Origin: Pseudoalteromonas rubra
Lineage (GTDB): Bacteria > Pseudomonadota > Gammaproteobacteria > Enterobacterales > Alteromonadaceae
Reading direction: 5' to 3'
Length of the DNA: 64,000 bases
Assembly: GCF_005887095.1 (NCBI RefSeq)
Contig: NZ_PNCI01000043.1
Location: 1-64,000 of the forward strand
A program made the translations under genes and the position numbers. The first letter of the stretch is position 1. The number at the start of each line of letters is the position of its first letter. Below the pieces are notes generated by a model. The model saw only the letters and a program-made list of their open reading frames with translations, did not search any database and was not told where the DNA came from. Shown one piece after another: positions 29,276 to 42,255 of the stretch.

Positions 29276-30949
29276 TTAACCGCGGACCTTCATGCCCTTT
29301 TTCTCCATGCCACGATAGATATAAAGCATCTGGGCAATTGAGATCAGGTTAGAGACCAGCCAGTACAGTACCAGACCAGACGGGAACCAGATAAAGAACA
29401 CAGAGAAGATAACCGGCATCCAGGTCATCATCTTCTGTTGCATAGGATCCGTCACTGTCATAGGTTGCAGCTTCTGAGTCAGGAACATACTGGCACCAAA
29501 CAGGATAGGCAGCACGTAGTAAGGGTCTTTTGAAGACAGGTCAGTCAGCCACAGCATAAACTCGGCATGGCGCAGCTCTGTAGATTCCAGGAATACATAG
29601 AATAGTGCCAGGAAGATAGGCATTTGTAGTAACAGCGGGAAGCAGCCACCCATAGGGTTTACTTTTTCCTTGCGGTACATCTCCATCATTGCCTGACCGA
29701 ATTTCTGGCGATCATCACCATAGCGCTCTTTCAGTGCCTGCATTTTTGGTTGCAGCATACGCATTTTCGCCATTGAGGTATACTGCGCTTTGGTGAGTGG
29801 GTAAAGGAGTGACTTAACAATAATGGTGATAGCAATGATGGCCAAGCCCCAGTTGCCCAGCCCACCAATATTGATGTCAAACAGACCAAAGAATGATCCT
29901 TCACCAGAGTACAAAAACTTCAGCAGCTCTAGCAAAGGCTGCGAGATAAACCATAACCAACCGTAGTCAACGGTCAGGTCGAGATCTTTTTGCAGCGCTT
30001 CCAGCGCATCAGTGTCTTTTGGACCCATGTAGTAAGTGGCGGTGAGCTGTGCAGTGCCATTGGCCTGAATATTAGTTGCTTCACCTTTTACACCTATGAT
30101 GCTGTTGTTATTGCGCAGTGAGCTGTAAATGGTGTTGTTCTTTTCCTGACCTGGTACCCAGGCACTCACAAAGTAGTGCTGGATAAAGGCAACGTAACCA
30201 CCCTGAGTATTTTTGTTCAGGTTAGCATCGGCCATATCAGAGAAAGAGTATTTCTCATAAGGCTCTTCACTGGTGCCATAGGCTGCGCCCAGATAAGTCT
30301 GGTCAACCATGCTGCCTTTTTCCTGAACCGTGCGCTTGATTTGGGTATACAGTTGCACCTGAACTGGATCAGTAGTTGGGTTTGTCACATCGTATTCCAG
30401 TGCCACATCATACTGGCCCGGCTTGAATACAAAGGTTTTGCTGAACTGTACGCCTTTGCTGTCAACAAAAGTCAGCGGCACACGTAGCTCATCACCGCTT
30501 AATGTGTAGTTGGTTTGTTCGCTTTGATAGACCGGGCGACCCTGGCTTGATGCATCCGGGCCATTCAGGCCAATCAAACCGCTCTGTGCAAAGTATTCTT
30601 TCCCCTCGAACTCACCCAATAACAGGTAAGGCTGGTCGCTGCCATGGGTTTCGGCGTGTTGTAGCAATTTCGCCTCAACAATGTCACCACCTCGGGTGTC
30701 GATTTTTACTGCCAGTACATCGGTGGTTACCGAAATGACTGAGCGAGTAGCCACAGTGGCCTGCATTGGCACATCAGCCTGACTGGAAGCCGGTACATCG
30801 GCCTGGTCATTGTTTGCGGGGCCGGCCACTTGTTGTGTGACGGCACTGGTATCAGCATTGGCTGCGGTTTGTTCCTTTGACCACTCTGTAAAGAGTAAAA
30901 AGGTAACCAGCAGCAAGCCGATAAATAAAAACGTGCGTTGCGATTCCAT
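29276..30949 (-). CDS. yidC: Membrane protein insertase YidC
   Basis: Inserts and folds inner-membrane proteins, alone or with SecYEG. It has 557 residues: an N-terminal anchor helix (TFLFIGLLLVTFLLF), a large periplasmic beta domain (about 60-345) and the C-terminal five-helix insertase core with LYPLTKAQYTSMAKM and the PMGGCFPLLLQMPIF segment. It lies 8 bases after yidD. Confidence 0.98.
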   Translation of the reverse strand: MESQRTFLFIGLLLVTFLLFTEWSKEQTAANADTSAVTQQVAGPANNDQADVPASSQADVPMQATVATRSVISVTTDVLAVKIDTRGGDIVEAKLLQHAETHGSDQPYLLLGEFEGKEYFAQSGLIGLNGPDASSQGRPVYQSEQTNYTLSGDELRVPLTFVDSKGVQFSKTFVFKPGQYDVALEYDVTNPTTDPVQVQLYTQIKRTVQEKGSMVDQTYLGAAYGTSEEPYEKYSFSDMADANLNKNTQGGYVAFIQHYFVSAWVPGQEKNNTIYSSLRNNNSIIGVKGEATNIQANGTAQLTATYYMGPKDTDALEALQKDLDLTVDYGWLWFISQPLLELLKFLYSGEGSFFGLFDINIGGLGNWGLAIIAITIIVKSLLYPLTKAQYTSMAKMRMLQPKMQALKERYGDDRQKFGQAMMEMYRKEKVNPMGGCFPLLLQMPIFLALFYVFLESTELRHAEFMLWLTDLSSKDPYYVLPILFGASMFLTQKLQPMTVTDPMQQKMMTWMPVIFSVFFIWFPSGLVLYWLVSNLISIAQMLYIYRGMEKKGMKVRG

Positions 30950-30957
30950 AACAGCTC

Positions 30958-31290
30958 TTATTTCTCGTGTTGTTTATCTTGCGTTGATTTAGCAGGCACG
31001 GGATCAGACCCGCCTGCACTTAAAGGGTGACATTTTAATATGCGTTTAAGCGCTAACCAACTCCCTTTTGCAATTCCATGTAAATTAATTGCCTGAATTG
31101 CATAATGAGAGCAGGTTGGATTAAAGCGACAGTGTGGTCCCAGTAGCGGACTAATAAAGCGCTGATAAAAACGGATCACACCTAATAGCAGTGTTTTGGT
31201 CAATCTCTGGCATAGCGACAATGGCCACTGGATCCACGTTTTGCAACGCTGCACCAGGCGCGATGATACTGTGGAAGGGGAGTGATTCAT
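30958..31290 (-). CDS. yidD: Membrane protein insertion efficiency factor YidD
   Basis: A small amphipathic protein assisting YidC-dependent insertion. The family core is clear: [25 protein letters not shown], then [18 protein letters not shown], with its conserved cysteines. At 110 residues from the ATG at 31290 it carries about 30 extra N-terminal residues relative to E. coli. Unusually, 285 bases separate it from rnpA, where the two genes commonly touch; I see no gene in that gap. Confidence 0.93.
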   Translation of the reverse strand: MNHSPSTVSSRLVQRCKTWIQWPLSLCQRLTKTLLLGVIRFYQRFISPLLGPHCRFNPTCSHYAIQAINLHGIAKGSWLALKRILKCHPLSAGGSDPVPAKSTQDKQHEK

Positions 31291-31575
31291 GATGATGCCG
31301 TCAGACTGATAACCAACCACCGAAAAAATAGGGAAGTTGGCGATTAAAAGGTGAGCTAACTTTACCTTATCGGGGTCAAAATAGCCATTGAGCCCTATGC
31401 GATTTTAGCGAATTCACAGTCAGTTGAACTCGATTTATTGTCTATTGCGCTGGTTTATGATGCAAATGAATAACGTGCTGTAGTGCCAAGTGAGCGTGTA
31501 CGTTGCACGGCAAACACTGTGCAGACTTAGAGCGTGCAGGCACGTCAAATCAACATACGTTTACTTGCTATGATG

Positions 31576-32010
31576 TTAAGACTGTTTGGGATTACGTTGT
31601 TTAGACGCCGGGCGCTTTTTATTGTGGCGTTTATGAGCTGGAGGTTTAGGCGCACCTGGTTTACAACGCTCGTTTACTTTGCGCCATAATTTTGCCAATT
31701 GCTTGCTGAGTTCTTCATTTGTTTGTTCATCAACACCGGTTTTAACCATCAACACGATATCAATGTTATCCAGCTTATGACGGTTTAAACGAAAGCTTTC
31801 ACGGGCAAGGCGTTTAATGCGATTACGTTGGCAGGCTTTTTTACAACGTTTTTTAGCGACAGTGAGTCCCAGACGTGGGTGTCCAACATCATTGGGTTTA
31901 GCTAACAAAGTAAAATAGGGAGTTGCTGCGCGAGCGGGTTCGTTAAATACTCGGGAGTAATGCGAGGGAGTTAACAGACGTAACTCCCTGCTGAAGCTAA
32001 AGTCTTCCAC
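31576..32010 (-). CDS. rnpA: Ribonuclease P protein component
   Basis: The protein subunit of RNase P for tRNA 5' maturation. In 144 residues it shows the RNR signature in CKKACQRNRIKRLARESFR. The start is GTG (GTGGAAGAC). A Lys/Arg/Pro-rich C-terminal tail of about 25 residues extends beyond the E. coli protein. It is seven bases after rpmH. Confidence 0.97.
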   Translation of the reverse strand: MEDFSFSRELRLLTPSHYSRVFNEPARAATPYFTLLAKPNDVGHPRLGLTVAKKRCKKACQRNRIKRLARESFRLNRHKLDNIDIVLMVKTGVDEQTNEELSKQLAKLWRKVNERCKPGAPKPPAHKRHNKKRPASKQRNPKQS

Positions 32011-32017
32011 TTATATA

Positions 32018-32152
32018 TTAAGCAGAAAGTACTTTACGGCCTCTAGCACGACGACGCGCTAGTACTTTACGGCCATTCTTCGTTGCCATACGTGCACGGA
32101 AACCGTGAGTACGCTTGCGTTTAAGAACGCTAGGTTGAAAAGTTCTTTTCAT
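32018..32152 (-). CDS. rpmH: Ribosomal protein L34
   Basis: A 44-residue 50S subunit protein: [20 protein letters not shown] at the start, [14 protein letters not shown] near the end. Translated directly from the minus strand; too short for ordinary gene calling cut-offs. It heads the rpmH-rnpA-yidD-yidC group, divergent from dnaA as in other gammaproteobacteria. Confidence 0.99.
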   Translation of the reverse strand: MKRTFQPSVLKRKRTHGFRARMATKNGRKVLARRRARGRKVLSA

Positions 32153-32829
32153 AACTAATCCATCCGATCGGTTAAAGTTTAAAACATCCTATGCAGGTCG
32201 CGATCCTGGCACAGGTGCCATTGCGAGCGCGAGATATTAATGCCGCAACGTAGGAAAGTCAATCATAATCGCGCCATCAAGCATAGATTTTAGCCAGAAA
32301 TAACAAAAAACGGTCATTCGCTCTGCTATCCCCCGAAATAAACAGGCCACATTATACCTATATAAAGAATAGAGTGGGATCTAAATCCTGAAATAAGCGA
32401 TCCGGCAGTGTATTTTGATCGGATCTGATCGGTGCATGTGTGTGATCAACTCAGATCGGATCAATGCTGGGTTTTCCACATGACCTGGGTGAAAAGTGGC
32501 AACATCCTCTGGAAAACTTAAAATGATCGAGTTTTTTTGATGAGATCTTGGCGTATTTTTGCTAAGATCAGTAAACAGGGTGAAAAATAAAATATCAATA
32601 AAAACAAGCAGGTGCGTTTGTTTCTAGGAAAGATCCTGAATTTTAAAAAAGTCAATATTGATGTTGTGGATAAGATCCCCTCATAATACCCGGCTTCCAC
32701 CTATGTATTTATGATAATAAACAAGCATTTCCGTCGATCCTTTGGATTAGCTGTGTATAACCTTGTTGGTAAATCTGGCGATATCCTGAGTTTTTATGAA
32801 CGGGAATATTAACTATTTCGGAGTGCGAC
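32153..32829. promoter_or_regulatory. dnaA-rpmH divergent region with DnaA boxes and GATC cluster
   Basis: A 677-base region with no gene. Exact DnaA boxes lie at 32665-32673 (TGTGGATAA, reverse of TTATCCACA) and 32752-32760 (TGTGTATAA, reverse of TTATACACA); TTTTCCACA near 32472 is a near match. I count about 14 GATC sites between 32378 and 32740. The boxes are well placed for DnaA to repress its own gene, and the GATC density suggests SeqA/Dam timing. In Pseudomonas this interval is the origin; here the mnmG-mioC interval looks the better origin. Confidence 0.8.
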
Positions 32830-34236
32830 GTGTATCTGTCGGTTTGGCAAAGTTGTTTATATGTTTTGCAGGATGAACTGCCTTCTCAGCAGTTCAATAT
32901 GTGGGTGCGACCACTACAAGCAGAAAGTACCGAAGATACCTTGACCATCTATGCGCCAAATCGATTTGTTTTGGACTGGGTGAGAGAAAAGTATTTAAAC
33001 CGCATCAGCGAGCTGCTCACAGAGATCTGTGGTGACGAAGCGCCTGAACTGCGATTTGATGTAGGTAGTAAACCTATTGGCGCGGTCAATAATGCGCTGG
33101 CCTCAGGTGAGAGTAGTCAGAATACGCAAGCAGGGACGGTGACTAAACCGGCTACATCCCCTGCGGGTACCTCTAGCTCGACTAAAGTGGAGCCTGCCCC
33201 AAAATCTGCTGGGGTGAAGTCTAACATCAAAGAAAACTATACCTTTGATAACTTTGTTGAGGGTAAATCGAACCAGCTGGCAAAGGCTGCTGCTACTCAG
33301 GTTGCGGATAACCCGGGCTCTGCGTTTAATCCCGTCTTTATATATGGCGGTACAGGTTTAGGTAAAACCCACCTGTTACATGCGGTAGGCAACGGCATCA
33401 TAGACAAAAAGCCTGATGCCAAGATTGTTTATATGCATTCTGAGCGTTTTGTTCAGGACATGGTTAAAGCGCTACAGAACAATGCCATTGAAGAATTTAA
33501 GCGTTACTACCGCAGTGTTGATGCGCTGATGATCGATGATATTCAGTTCTTTGCCAATAAAGAGCGGTCGCAGGAAGAATTCTTTCACACTTTTAATGCC
33601 TTATTAGAGGGTAATCAGCAGATCATTCTTACGTCGGACAGATATCCAAAAGAAATTGAAGGGGTTGAAGATCGACTTAAGTCTCGTTTTGGCTGGGGGC
33701 TGACGATTGCTATTGAGCCACCCGAATTGGAAACGCGTGTTGCGATTCTAATGAAGAAGGCACAGCAGAGCAATATCAATCTGCCTCATGAAGTGGCCTT
33801 TTTTATTGCCAAAAAATTACGCTCTAACGTGCGTGAATTGGAAGGGGCACTGAACCGGGTGATTGCTAATGCGAACTTTACCGGCAGGCCTATTTCCATC
33901 GAGTTCGTAAAAGAAGCACTGCGCGATTTGCTCGCACTTCAGGATAAGCTTGTCACAATTGATAATATTCAACGCACTGTCGCCGAGTATTATCGGATCC
34001 GTGTATCTGATTTACTGTCTAAGCGTCGGAGTCGATCGGTTGCTCGACCAAGACAAGTGGCGATGGCGTTGTCTAAAGAACTAACCAATCACAGTTTACC
34101 TGAAATTGGTGATGCTTTTGGCGGGCGTGATCACACAACCGTGCTACACGCGTGCCGTAAAGTAAAAGCACTGCGAGATGAAAGTCACGAAGTGAAAGAA
34201 GATTATCAAAACCTGATCAGAACATTGTCGTCTTAA
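32830..34236 (+). CDS. dnaA: Chromosomal replication initiator protein DnaA
   Basis: Binds DnaA boxes and melts oriC. It has 468 residues: domain I for DnaB contacts, a low-complexity linker (about 90-130, Ser/Thr/Pro/Ala), the AAA+ domain with GGTGLGKTH (173-181), and domain IV with the box-reading [14 protein letters not shown]. Its start is GTG, preceded by CGGAGTGCGAC, as also in E. coli. First gene of dnaA-dnaN-recF-gyrB. Confidence 0.99.
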   Translation: MYLSVWQSCLYVLQDELPSQQFNMWVRPLQAESTEDTLTIYAPNRFVLDWVREKYLNRISELLTEICGDEAPELRFDVGSKPIGAVNNALASGESSQNTQAGTVTKPATSPAGTSSSTKVEPAPKSAGVKSNIKENYTFDNFVEGKSNQLAKAAATQVADNPGSAFNPVFIYGGTGLGKTHLLHAVGNGIIDKKPDAKIVYMHSERFVQDMVKALQNNAIEEFKRYYRSVDALMIDDIQFFANKERSQEEFFHTFNALLEGNQQIILTSDRYPKEIEGVEDRLKSRFGWGLTIAIEPPELETRVAILMKKAQQSNINLPHEVAFFIAKKLRSNVRELEGALNRVIANANFTGRPISIEFVKEALRDLLALQDKLVTIDNIQRTVAEYYRIRVSDLLSKRRSRSVARPRQVAMALSKELTNHSLPEIGDAFGGRDHTTVLHACRKVKALRDESHEVKEDYQNLIRTLSS

Positions 34237-34245
34237 GGGCCTAGT

Positions 34246-35349
34246 ATGCAAATTACGATTTCAAGAGAACAGTTTTTAAAACCCTTGATGCAGGTCTCGG
34301 GTGCCATTGAGCGAAAGCACACACTGCCTATTTTATCCAACGTGTTGGTTGAGGTAAAAGAAGGTGTGTTGTCTATGACTGGCACTGACTTAGAGATTGA
34401 ACTGGTTGCGAACGTCACGTTGGAAGAGCAGGTTGTAGACGCGAGTATTACTTTGCCTGCAAAAAAACTGCTCGATATCTGTAAGAGTTTGCCGGATGGC
34501 TCTTTGCTGCAATTAAGCAGTCAGGAGCATCAATTGCTTTTGACCAGTGGCCAAAGCCGTTTCTCTCTGACAACTTTGGCTGCGGAAGATTTTCCCAATC
34601 TTGAACAGTGGGATGGTGAGGTTGAATTTCAGATCACGCGCTTGGAACTACGCCAATTGCTGGAAGCAACACATTTTTCAATGGCCAATCAGGACGTACG
34701 ATACTATCTGAACGGTATGTCCTTTGAAGTCGACAACAGTGAAATTAAAACGGTTGCGACCGATGGTCACCGTCTGGCAATAGCGCAACATCAGTTATCG
34801 GAATCACTTAATACACAACGTCAGTTGATCATCCCGCGTAAAGGTGTTCAAGAGATTATGCGTTTGTTGCCAGCTGACGATGAGCCTTTGACCATTCAAT
34901 TTGGTAGTAATCATATTCGTATTTTAGATCCAGAGTTTACGTTGACCAGTAAGCTGGTGGATGGACGCTTTCCAGACTATCGTCGTGTGTTACCCCGCGG
35001 TGGAGACAAGCTGGTGAATGCGAATCGCGAATGGCTGCGCAGTGCATTTCAGCGTGTATCCATACTGTCGAATGAAAAGTTTCGTGGTGTTCGTCTTAAC
35101 CTGTCGAATAGCATGTTAAAGATCAGTGCGAACAACCCTGAGCAAGAGCAGGCGGAAGAAACCGTAGAAGTTGAGTATCAGGGGGATGACCTGGAAATTG
35201 GCTTTAACGTGTCATATTTGCTGGATGTATTAAATACGCTTAAAACGGAAGATGTGCAGTTTACATTGGCTGATACCAACAGCAGCGCCTTGATTGAAGG
35301 GGCAAGCGACGATTCAGCAATGTATGTCGTTATGCCGATGCGCCTTTAG
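34246..35349 (+). CDS. dnaN: DNA polymerase III beta sliding clamp
   Basis: The ring-shaped processivity clamp. 367 residues in three repeated domains; the C-terminus ends YVVMPMRL, the canonical clamp end. It lies 9 bases after dnaA. Confidence 0.99.
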   Translation: MQITISREQFLKPLMQVSGAIERKHTLPILSNVLVEVKEGVLSMTGTDLEIELVANVTLEEQVVDASITLPAKKLLDICKSLPDGSLLQLSSQEHQLLLTSGQSRFSLTTLAAEDFPNLEQWDGEVEFQITRLELRQLLEATHFSMANQDVRYYLNGMSFEVDNSEIKTVATDGHRLAIAQHQLSESLNTQRQLIIPRKGVQEIMRLLPADDEPLTIQFGSNHIRILDPEFTLTSKLVDGRFPDYRRVLPRGGDKLVNANREWLRSAFQRVSILSNEKFRGVRLNLSNSMLKISANNPEQEQAEETVEVEYQGDDLEIGFNVSYLLDVLNTLKTEDVQFTLADTNSSALIEGASDDSAMYVVMPMRL

Positions 35350-35370
35350 AAGTTAGGTGTGCACTCTTAA

Positions 35371-36459
35371 ATGAGTTTAAATCAAATTAGCCTCAATAAT
35401 TTTCGTAATATTGAGGCCCTTTCTTTTTCGCCAAGCGATCAGGTCAATATTATTCTCGGTGAGAACGGCAGCGGAAAGACCAGTCTGCTTGAAGCCATTT
35501 ATTTCCTATCCAATGGACGTTCATTCAGAACCAACAAACACAAGCTTATGATCCGCCATGAGCAGGATAAATGCATCGTTCATGGAAAAAAGCAACTTCA
35601 TAGCTTGTCTATTCCCATTGGCATTAGCAAAGATCTGCAAGGCGAAACTCAGTTACGGATCCAAGGGCAATCGAGTAGAAAAATTGCAGAGTTGGCGCAG
35701 ATATTACCAACACAGGTGATTACACCGGAAAGCTATGAATTGTTTTTTGGTGGTCCAAAAGAGCGGAGAAAGTTTCTAGATCTCGGGGTGTTCCACGTGG
35801 AACATCAATTTTATAGCGTCTGGAAAAACTTCAATCAGGTACTTAAGCAGCGCAATGCGTTACTCAAAACTAAGCCGCCTCAGTATCAGCTTCAGATACG
35901 TACTTGGGACCGAGAGTTTATACGTCTGGCAGAGCAAATAAATATGTTCAGAAAGACGTATATAAGTAGGTTTGAGCGTCATTTTTTTGATAAGATAGGG
36001 GATATAAGCCCCATCTTTAAAGGCCTTGAAATGCGTTATGACGCAGGCTGGAAAGGGGATCTGGCTGATGTGCTAAACGCCCAGTTGGAGCGGGATAGCA
36101 AGCTTGGCTATACAACTAAGGGGCCGCATAAAGCCGATTTTAATTTTTATGCTAATGGTCACGGGGTTGAAAATATACTGTCTCGGGGTCAGTTAAAGTT
36201 AACTCTTTATGCGTTAAAGATTGCACAAAATAACTTAATTGAGGCTGAGACCGAGAAGCAATCCATATTGCTGATCGACGATTTACCTTCGGAGCTAAGC
36301 CAGGATACGATGCTCAGCATCGCGCACTTACTTGCAGAATGTCAGTCACAGCTGTTTATTACTGCAATAAACTCCGAAAGTATCCAGGCCATTGTGGAAC
36401 CCATGAAACGAAATGTTGAGATGTTCCACGTGGAACATGGCCGCTTAATAACAAAATAA
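35371..36459 (+). CDS. recF: DNA replication and repair protein RecF
   Basis: An ABC-type ATPase guiding RecA loading at gaps with RecO and RecR. In 362 residues it has the Walker A GENGSGKTS (30-38), the LSRGQLKL signature and LLIDDLPSELS. Two FHVEH pentapeptides (141-145 and 352-356) are unusual; each is the translation of a parS palindrome embedded in the gene. It begins 21 bases after dnaN. Confidence 0.98.
   Translation: MSLNQISLNNFRNIEALSFSPSDQVNIILGENGSGKTSLLEAIYFLSNGRSFRTNKHKLMIRHEQDKCIVHGKKQLHSLSIPIGISKDLQGETQLRIQGQSSRKIAELAQILPTQVITPESYELFFGGPKERRKFLDLGVFHVEHQFYSVWKNFNQVLKQRNALLKTKPPQYQLQIRTWDREFIRLAEQINMFRKTYISRFERHFFDKIGDISPIFKGLEMRYDAGWKGDLADVLNAQLERDSKLGYTTKGPHKADFNFYANGHGVENILSRGQLKLTLYALKIAQNNLIEAETEKQSILLIDDLPSELSQDTMLSIAHLLAECQSQLFITAINSESIQAIVEPMKRNVEMFHVEHGRLITK
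35789..35804. promoter_or_regulatory. parS: parS centromere site 1 (inside recF)
   Basis: TGTTCCACGTGGAACA, a perfect 16-bp palindrome that matches the conserved bacterial parS pattern (TGTTNCACGTGNAACA). It is the loading site for the ParB encoded at 17139-18092. It lies about 14 kb from oriC in this window. Confidence 0.93.
36422..36437. promoter_or_regulatory. parS: parS centromere site 2 (end of recF)
   Basis: A second copy of the same 16-bp palindrome, extended to 18 bp by a flanking A/T pair (36421-36438). It lies 22 bases before the recF stop codon and 633 bases from site 1. Both copies are read in the same recF frame as FHVEH. Confidence 0.93.
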
Positions 36460-38895
<2,436 letters not shown>

Positions 38896-38958
38896 ACAAG
38901 TGTGTGTGTGAGTTCTCATCATTGATGATATAGATTCTCACAATTCATGACACTCGAC

Positions 38959-38989
38959 AAAAAGCCACCTCTCACAGGGTGGCTTTTTT
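38959..38989 (+). terminator. Intrinsic terminator after gyrB
   Basis: Arms AAAAGCCACC and GGTGGCTTTT enclose TCTCACAG and are followed by further T. It lies 64 bases after the gyrB stop codon and should close the dnaA-dnaN-recF-gyrB operon. Confidence 0.93.
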
Positions 38990-39218
38990 GCGTTCTGGGA
39001 AGAGCATTGTGACAAAGGAGAGAAGCACAGCTTCTCAAACCCGACATAATTTTGAGTGCAGGTGAGCGGTATTTTTACGCGCTTTTTTAGTGATAACGCT
39101 TAAAACAGCGCGGCGCTCGCGGTATACTGAGCATAATTTTCAGACATAATTAGCCCGATACTTTGCGGTATTTATTGAGCAAATCGGGTTCCATGTACCA
39201 TACAAAAATAAGCCAACT
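38990..39218. other. glyQ upstream region
   Basis: With the terminator, this completes a 323-base gap after gyrB. It should contain the glyQS promoter; a stretch of GCGCTTTTTTAGTGATAACGC-like imperfect symmetry is present near 39080. No gene is seen. Confidence 0.45.
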
Positions 39219-40118
39219 ATGCAAAAATACGATATCAAAACCTTCCAAGGGTTGATCCTGGCTTTACAGGACTATTGGGCACAGCAAGGCTGTGTGATCG
39301 CGCAGCCACTGGATATGGAAGTGGGTGCGGGGACGTTTCATCCGCTGACTTTCCTCAAGTCGATTGGCCCTGAGCCAATGTCGAGCGCGTATGTACAACC
39401 ATGTCGTCGCCCGACTGATGGTCGTTACGGTGAAAACCCAAACCGCCTGCAGCACTACTATCAATTCCAGGTGGTATTGAAACCGTCACCTGAAAACATT
39501 CAGGAGCTGTATCTGGGATCACTGGAAGCACTTGGTATCGATACCCTGACTCATGAAGTGCGTTTCGTTGAAGACAACTGGGAATCACCAACTCTGGGAG
39601 CCTGGGGTCTGGGTTGGGAAGTCTGGCTCAATGGTATGGAAGTGACTCAGTTCACATATTTCCAGCAAGTCGGTGGCCTGGAGTGTTCGCCGGTTACGGG
39701 CGAAATCACTTATGGTTTAGAGCGGCTTGCAATGTATATACAAGGTGTGGATAGCATCTATGACTTAGTCTGGACTGATGGTCCTATGGGTCGTGTAACC
39801 TATGGCGACGTGTTCCACCAGAACGAAGTCGAGCAGTCGACCTACAACTTTGAACATGCGGATGTGGATGCGCTGTTCAAGCAGTTTGATCAGTGTGAAC
39901 TGGAAAGTCAGAAGCTGATTGAAGCGGGATTACCTTTACCAGCTTACGAGCAGGTGATGAAAGCATCGCATGCCTTCAACCTGTTGGATGCGCGTCATGC
40001 GATTTCTGTTACAGAACGTCAGCGTTATATTTTACGCGTGCGTGCGCTGTCTAAGGCGTGTGCCCAGGCTTATTATGAGGCCCGTGAGGCACTCGGATTC
40101 CCGCTTTGTAAGGATTAA
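39219..40118 (+). CDS. glyQ: Glycyl-tRNA synthetase alpha subunit
   Basis: The catalytic subunit of the bacterial alpha2beta2 enzyme. It has 299 residues starting [20 protein letters not shown]. The class II motifs are seen ([38 protein letters not shown]). glyS follows after two bases. Confidence 0.99.
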   Translation: MQKYDIKTFQGLILALQDYWAQQGCVIAQPLDMEVGAGTFHPLTFLKSIGPEPMSSAYVQPCRRPTDGRYGENPNRLQHYYQFQVVLKPSPENIQELYLGSLEALGIDTLTHEVRFVEDNWESPTLGAWGLGWEVWLNGMEVTQFTYFQQVGGLECSPVTGEITYGLERLAMYIQGVDSIYDLVWTDGPMGRVTYGDVFHQNEVEQSTYNFEHADVDALFKQFDQCELESQKLIEAGLPLPAYEQVMKASHAFNLLDARHAISVTERQRYILRVRALSKACAQAYYEAREALGFPLCKD

Positions 40119-40120
40119 TC

Positions 40121-42190
40121 ATGACCACAGAAAATCTACTCGTTGAAATTGGTACTGAAGAGTTACCACCAAAAGCCTTACGCAAGCTGGCAGAATCATT
40201 TGCCGAGAATATGCAGGCGGAACTGACCGGCCTTGAGCTGGCATTTGAAGACATTAGCTGGTACGCGTCACCACGTCGTCTGGGTTTAAAAGTCGCGAAC
40301 TTGCAAACCCAGCAACAGGACAAAGTAGTTGAGAAGCGCGGTCCGGCAACGAAAGCCGCGTTCGATGCCGACGGTAATCCGACTAAAGCAGCGATGGGCT
40401 GGGCACGTGGTTGTGGTATTGAAGTATCAGAAGCCGAGACACTGGAAACCGATAAAGGTGCCTGGTTGCTACATCGCGCAACTGTTGCGGGTCAGCAGGC
40501 AAGCGCTTTGTTGTCTGATGCCATTGCTAAATCATTGGCCAAATTACCTATTCCAAAACCCATGCGCTGGGGCGCTAATAAAACGCAATTTATCCGCCCG
40601 GTACACACCGTGGCTGCGTTACTTGGCAGTGAAGTTGTATCTGGCGAAGTATTAGGTAAAACCATTTCAAACCAGCTACAGGGTCACCGTTTTCACCATC
40701 CTGAACGGGTGAGCATTAAGCACGCCGATGACGCATTTGAGACCCTCAAAGGGGCGTACGTTATTGCCGACTACGAAGCGCGTAAAGCGCTTATCCGTGA
40801 ACAGATCAACGCAGAGGCTGACAAGCTGGGCGCGGTTGTGGCGATGGATGAAGACCTGCTGGAAGAAGTGACGGCATTGGTTGAGTGGCCAGTGACTTTG
40901 GTGGCCTCGTTTGAGGAAGAATTCCTGTCGGTCCCTGCGGAAGCGCTGATCTACACCATGAAAGACGATCAGAAATACTTCCCGCTACTGGATAAAGCGG
41001 GCAAGCTGATCAACAAGTTCCTGTTTGTTTCAAACATTGAAAGTAAAGATCCGAGCGTTGTTATTTCAGGTAACGAGAAAGTGGTTCGTCCGCGTCTGGC
41101 GGATGCACAGTTCTTCTTTGAGACAGATAAGAAGAAAACCCTGGAGAGTCGTCTGGAGTCACTGGGCACGGTCTTGTTCCAAAAACAGCTGGGCACATTA
41201 AAAGACAAGTCTGAGCGTATTGCTGCTTTGGCTGGCTTTATTGCTGAGCAATTGGGTGCCGATAAAGCACTGGCTGAACGCGCTGGCTTGTTGAGTAAAA
41301 CCGATCTGATGACTGAAATGGTCATGGAGTTCACCGATGTACAGGGCGTGATGGGTATGCACTATGCGCGCATCGACGGTGAAGCGGAAGAGGTCGCTGT
41401 TGCACAGAATGAGCAATATATGCCACGCTTCGCGGGCGATGCCTTGCCGTCAAACCCGATCAGTTGTGCCGTGGCACTGGCAGACAAGTTTGATACCCTG
41501 GTTGGGATCTTTGGCATTGGCCAAATCCCCAAAGGCGACAAAGACCCGTTTGCACTGCGCCGTGCTGCCATTGGTGCACTGCGTATCATGGTTGAAAAAG
41601 AGCTCGAGCTGGACATTCATGCGCTGGTTGAAAAATCTCGTACACTGTTCGGCGACAAGCTGAGCAACGACAATGTTGGTGAAGATGTGTTTGAGTTTAT
41701 GCTGGGCCGTTTCCGTGCCTGGTATCAGGATGAGGGGATCGCTGTTGATGTGATCCAGGCTGTACTGGCACGTCGTCCTTCTCAGCCGGTTGATTTTGAC
41801 CGCCGTGTGAAAGCAGTAAGCCACTTCAGAACGTTAGATCAGGCAGAAGCGTTGGCCGCAGCAAATAAGCGCGTTAACAACATATTGGCGAAAAACAATG
41901 TGACCAGCGACGCTGAAATCAATACGGCGTTGTTGTCAGAAGCCGCCGAGCAGCAACTGGCGAAAGAAGTGGCTGCACTGACTGCCGAACTGGCTCCAGT
42001 CTATGCACAAGGTGATTATCAGCAAGCACTGACGCGTTTGGCAAGTCTGCGTGAAGCGGTCGATAACTTCTTTGATAATGTCATGGTCATGGCAGATGAT
42101 GAAGCGGTTAAACAAAACCGCCTTGCACTGCTTAGCCAGCTGAGCCGTTTGTTTCTCAACACGGCGGATATCTCTGTCTTACAAAACTAA
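40121..42190 (+). CDS. glyS: Glycyl-tRNA synthetase beta subunit
   Basis: The tRNA-binding subunit partnering GlyQ. It has 689 residues, the E. coli length. It starts [16 protein letters not shown] after the first four residues and contains the HD-like region typical of the family. No irregularity. Confidence 0.99.
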   Translation: MTTENLLVEIGTEELPPKALRKLAESFAENMQAELTGLELAFEDISWYASPRRLGLKVANLQTQQQDKVVEKRGPATKAAFDADGNPTKAAMGWARGCGIEVSEAETLETDKGAWLLHRATVAGQQASALLSDAIAKSLAKLPIPKPMRWGANKTQFIRPVHTVAALLGSEVVSGEVLGKTISNQLQGHRFHHPERVSIKHADDAFETLKGAYVIADYEARKALIREQINAEADKLGAVVAMDEDLLEEVTALVEWPVTLVASFEEEFLSVPAEALIYTMKDDQKYFPLLDKAGKLINKFLFVSNIESKDPSVVISGNEKVVRPRLADAQFFFETDKKKTLESRLESLGTVLFQKQLGTLKDKSERIAALAGFIAEQLGADKALAERAGLLSKTDLMTEMVMEFTDVQGVMGMHYARIDGEAEEVAVAQNEQYMPRFAGDALPSNPISCAVALADKFDTLVGIFGIGQIPKGDKDPFALRRAAIGALRIMVEKELELDIHALVEKSRTLFGDKLSNDNVGEDVFEFMLGRFRAWYQDEGIAVDVIQAVLARRPSQPVDFDRRVKAVSHFRTLDQAEALAAANKRVNNILAKNNVTSDAEINTALLSEAAEQQLAKEVAALTAELAPVYAQGDYQQALTRLASLREAVDNFFDNVMVMADDEAVKQNRLALLSQLSRLFLNTADISVLQN

Positions 42191-42209
42191 GGCAGCCAAT
42201 CTTTAAAAC

Positions 42210-42239
42210 AAGCCAGCATTCGTGCTGGCTTTTATTTTT
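42210..42239 (+). terminator. Intrinsic terminator after glyS
   Basis: AAGCCAGCA and TGCTGGCTT pair around TTCG (a stable tetraloop), followed by TTATTTTT. It lies 19 bases after the glyS stop codon. Confidence 0.94.
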
Positions 42240-42255
42240 GTGATCGGGATTAACA

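Noticed and set aside
32518-32700. A 60-codon minus-strand frame in the dnaA upstream region
   Set aside because: It covers an exact DnaA box and GATC cluster, is Phe/Leu-rich from AT composition and lacks a start signal.
32153-32829. Calling the rpmH-dnaA gap the chromosomal origin
   Set aside because: It has DnaA boxes and GATC sites but no clear series of unwinding 13-mers; the mnmG-mioC gap has all origin elements in the E. coli order.
39264-39464. Antisense frames over glyQ, gyrB, fadB, atpA and similar long genes
   Set aside because: Shadows of strongly conserved genes; all lack domains and ribosome binding sites.
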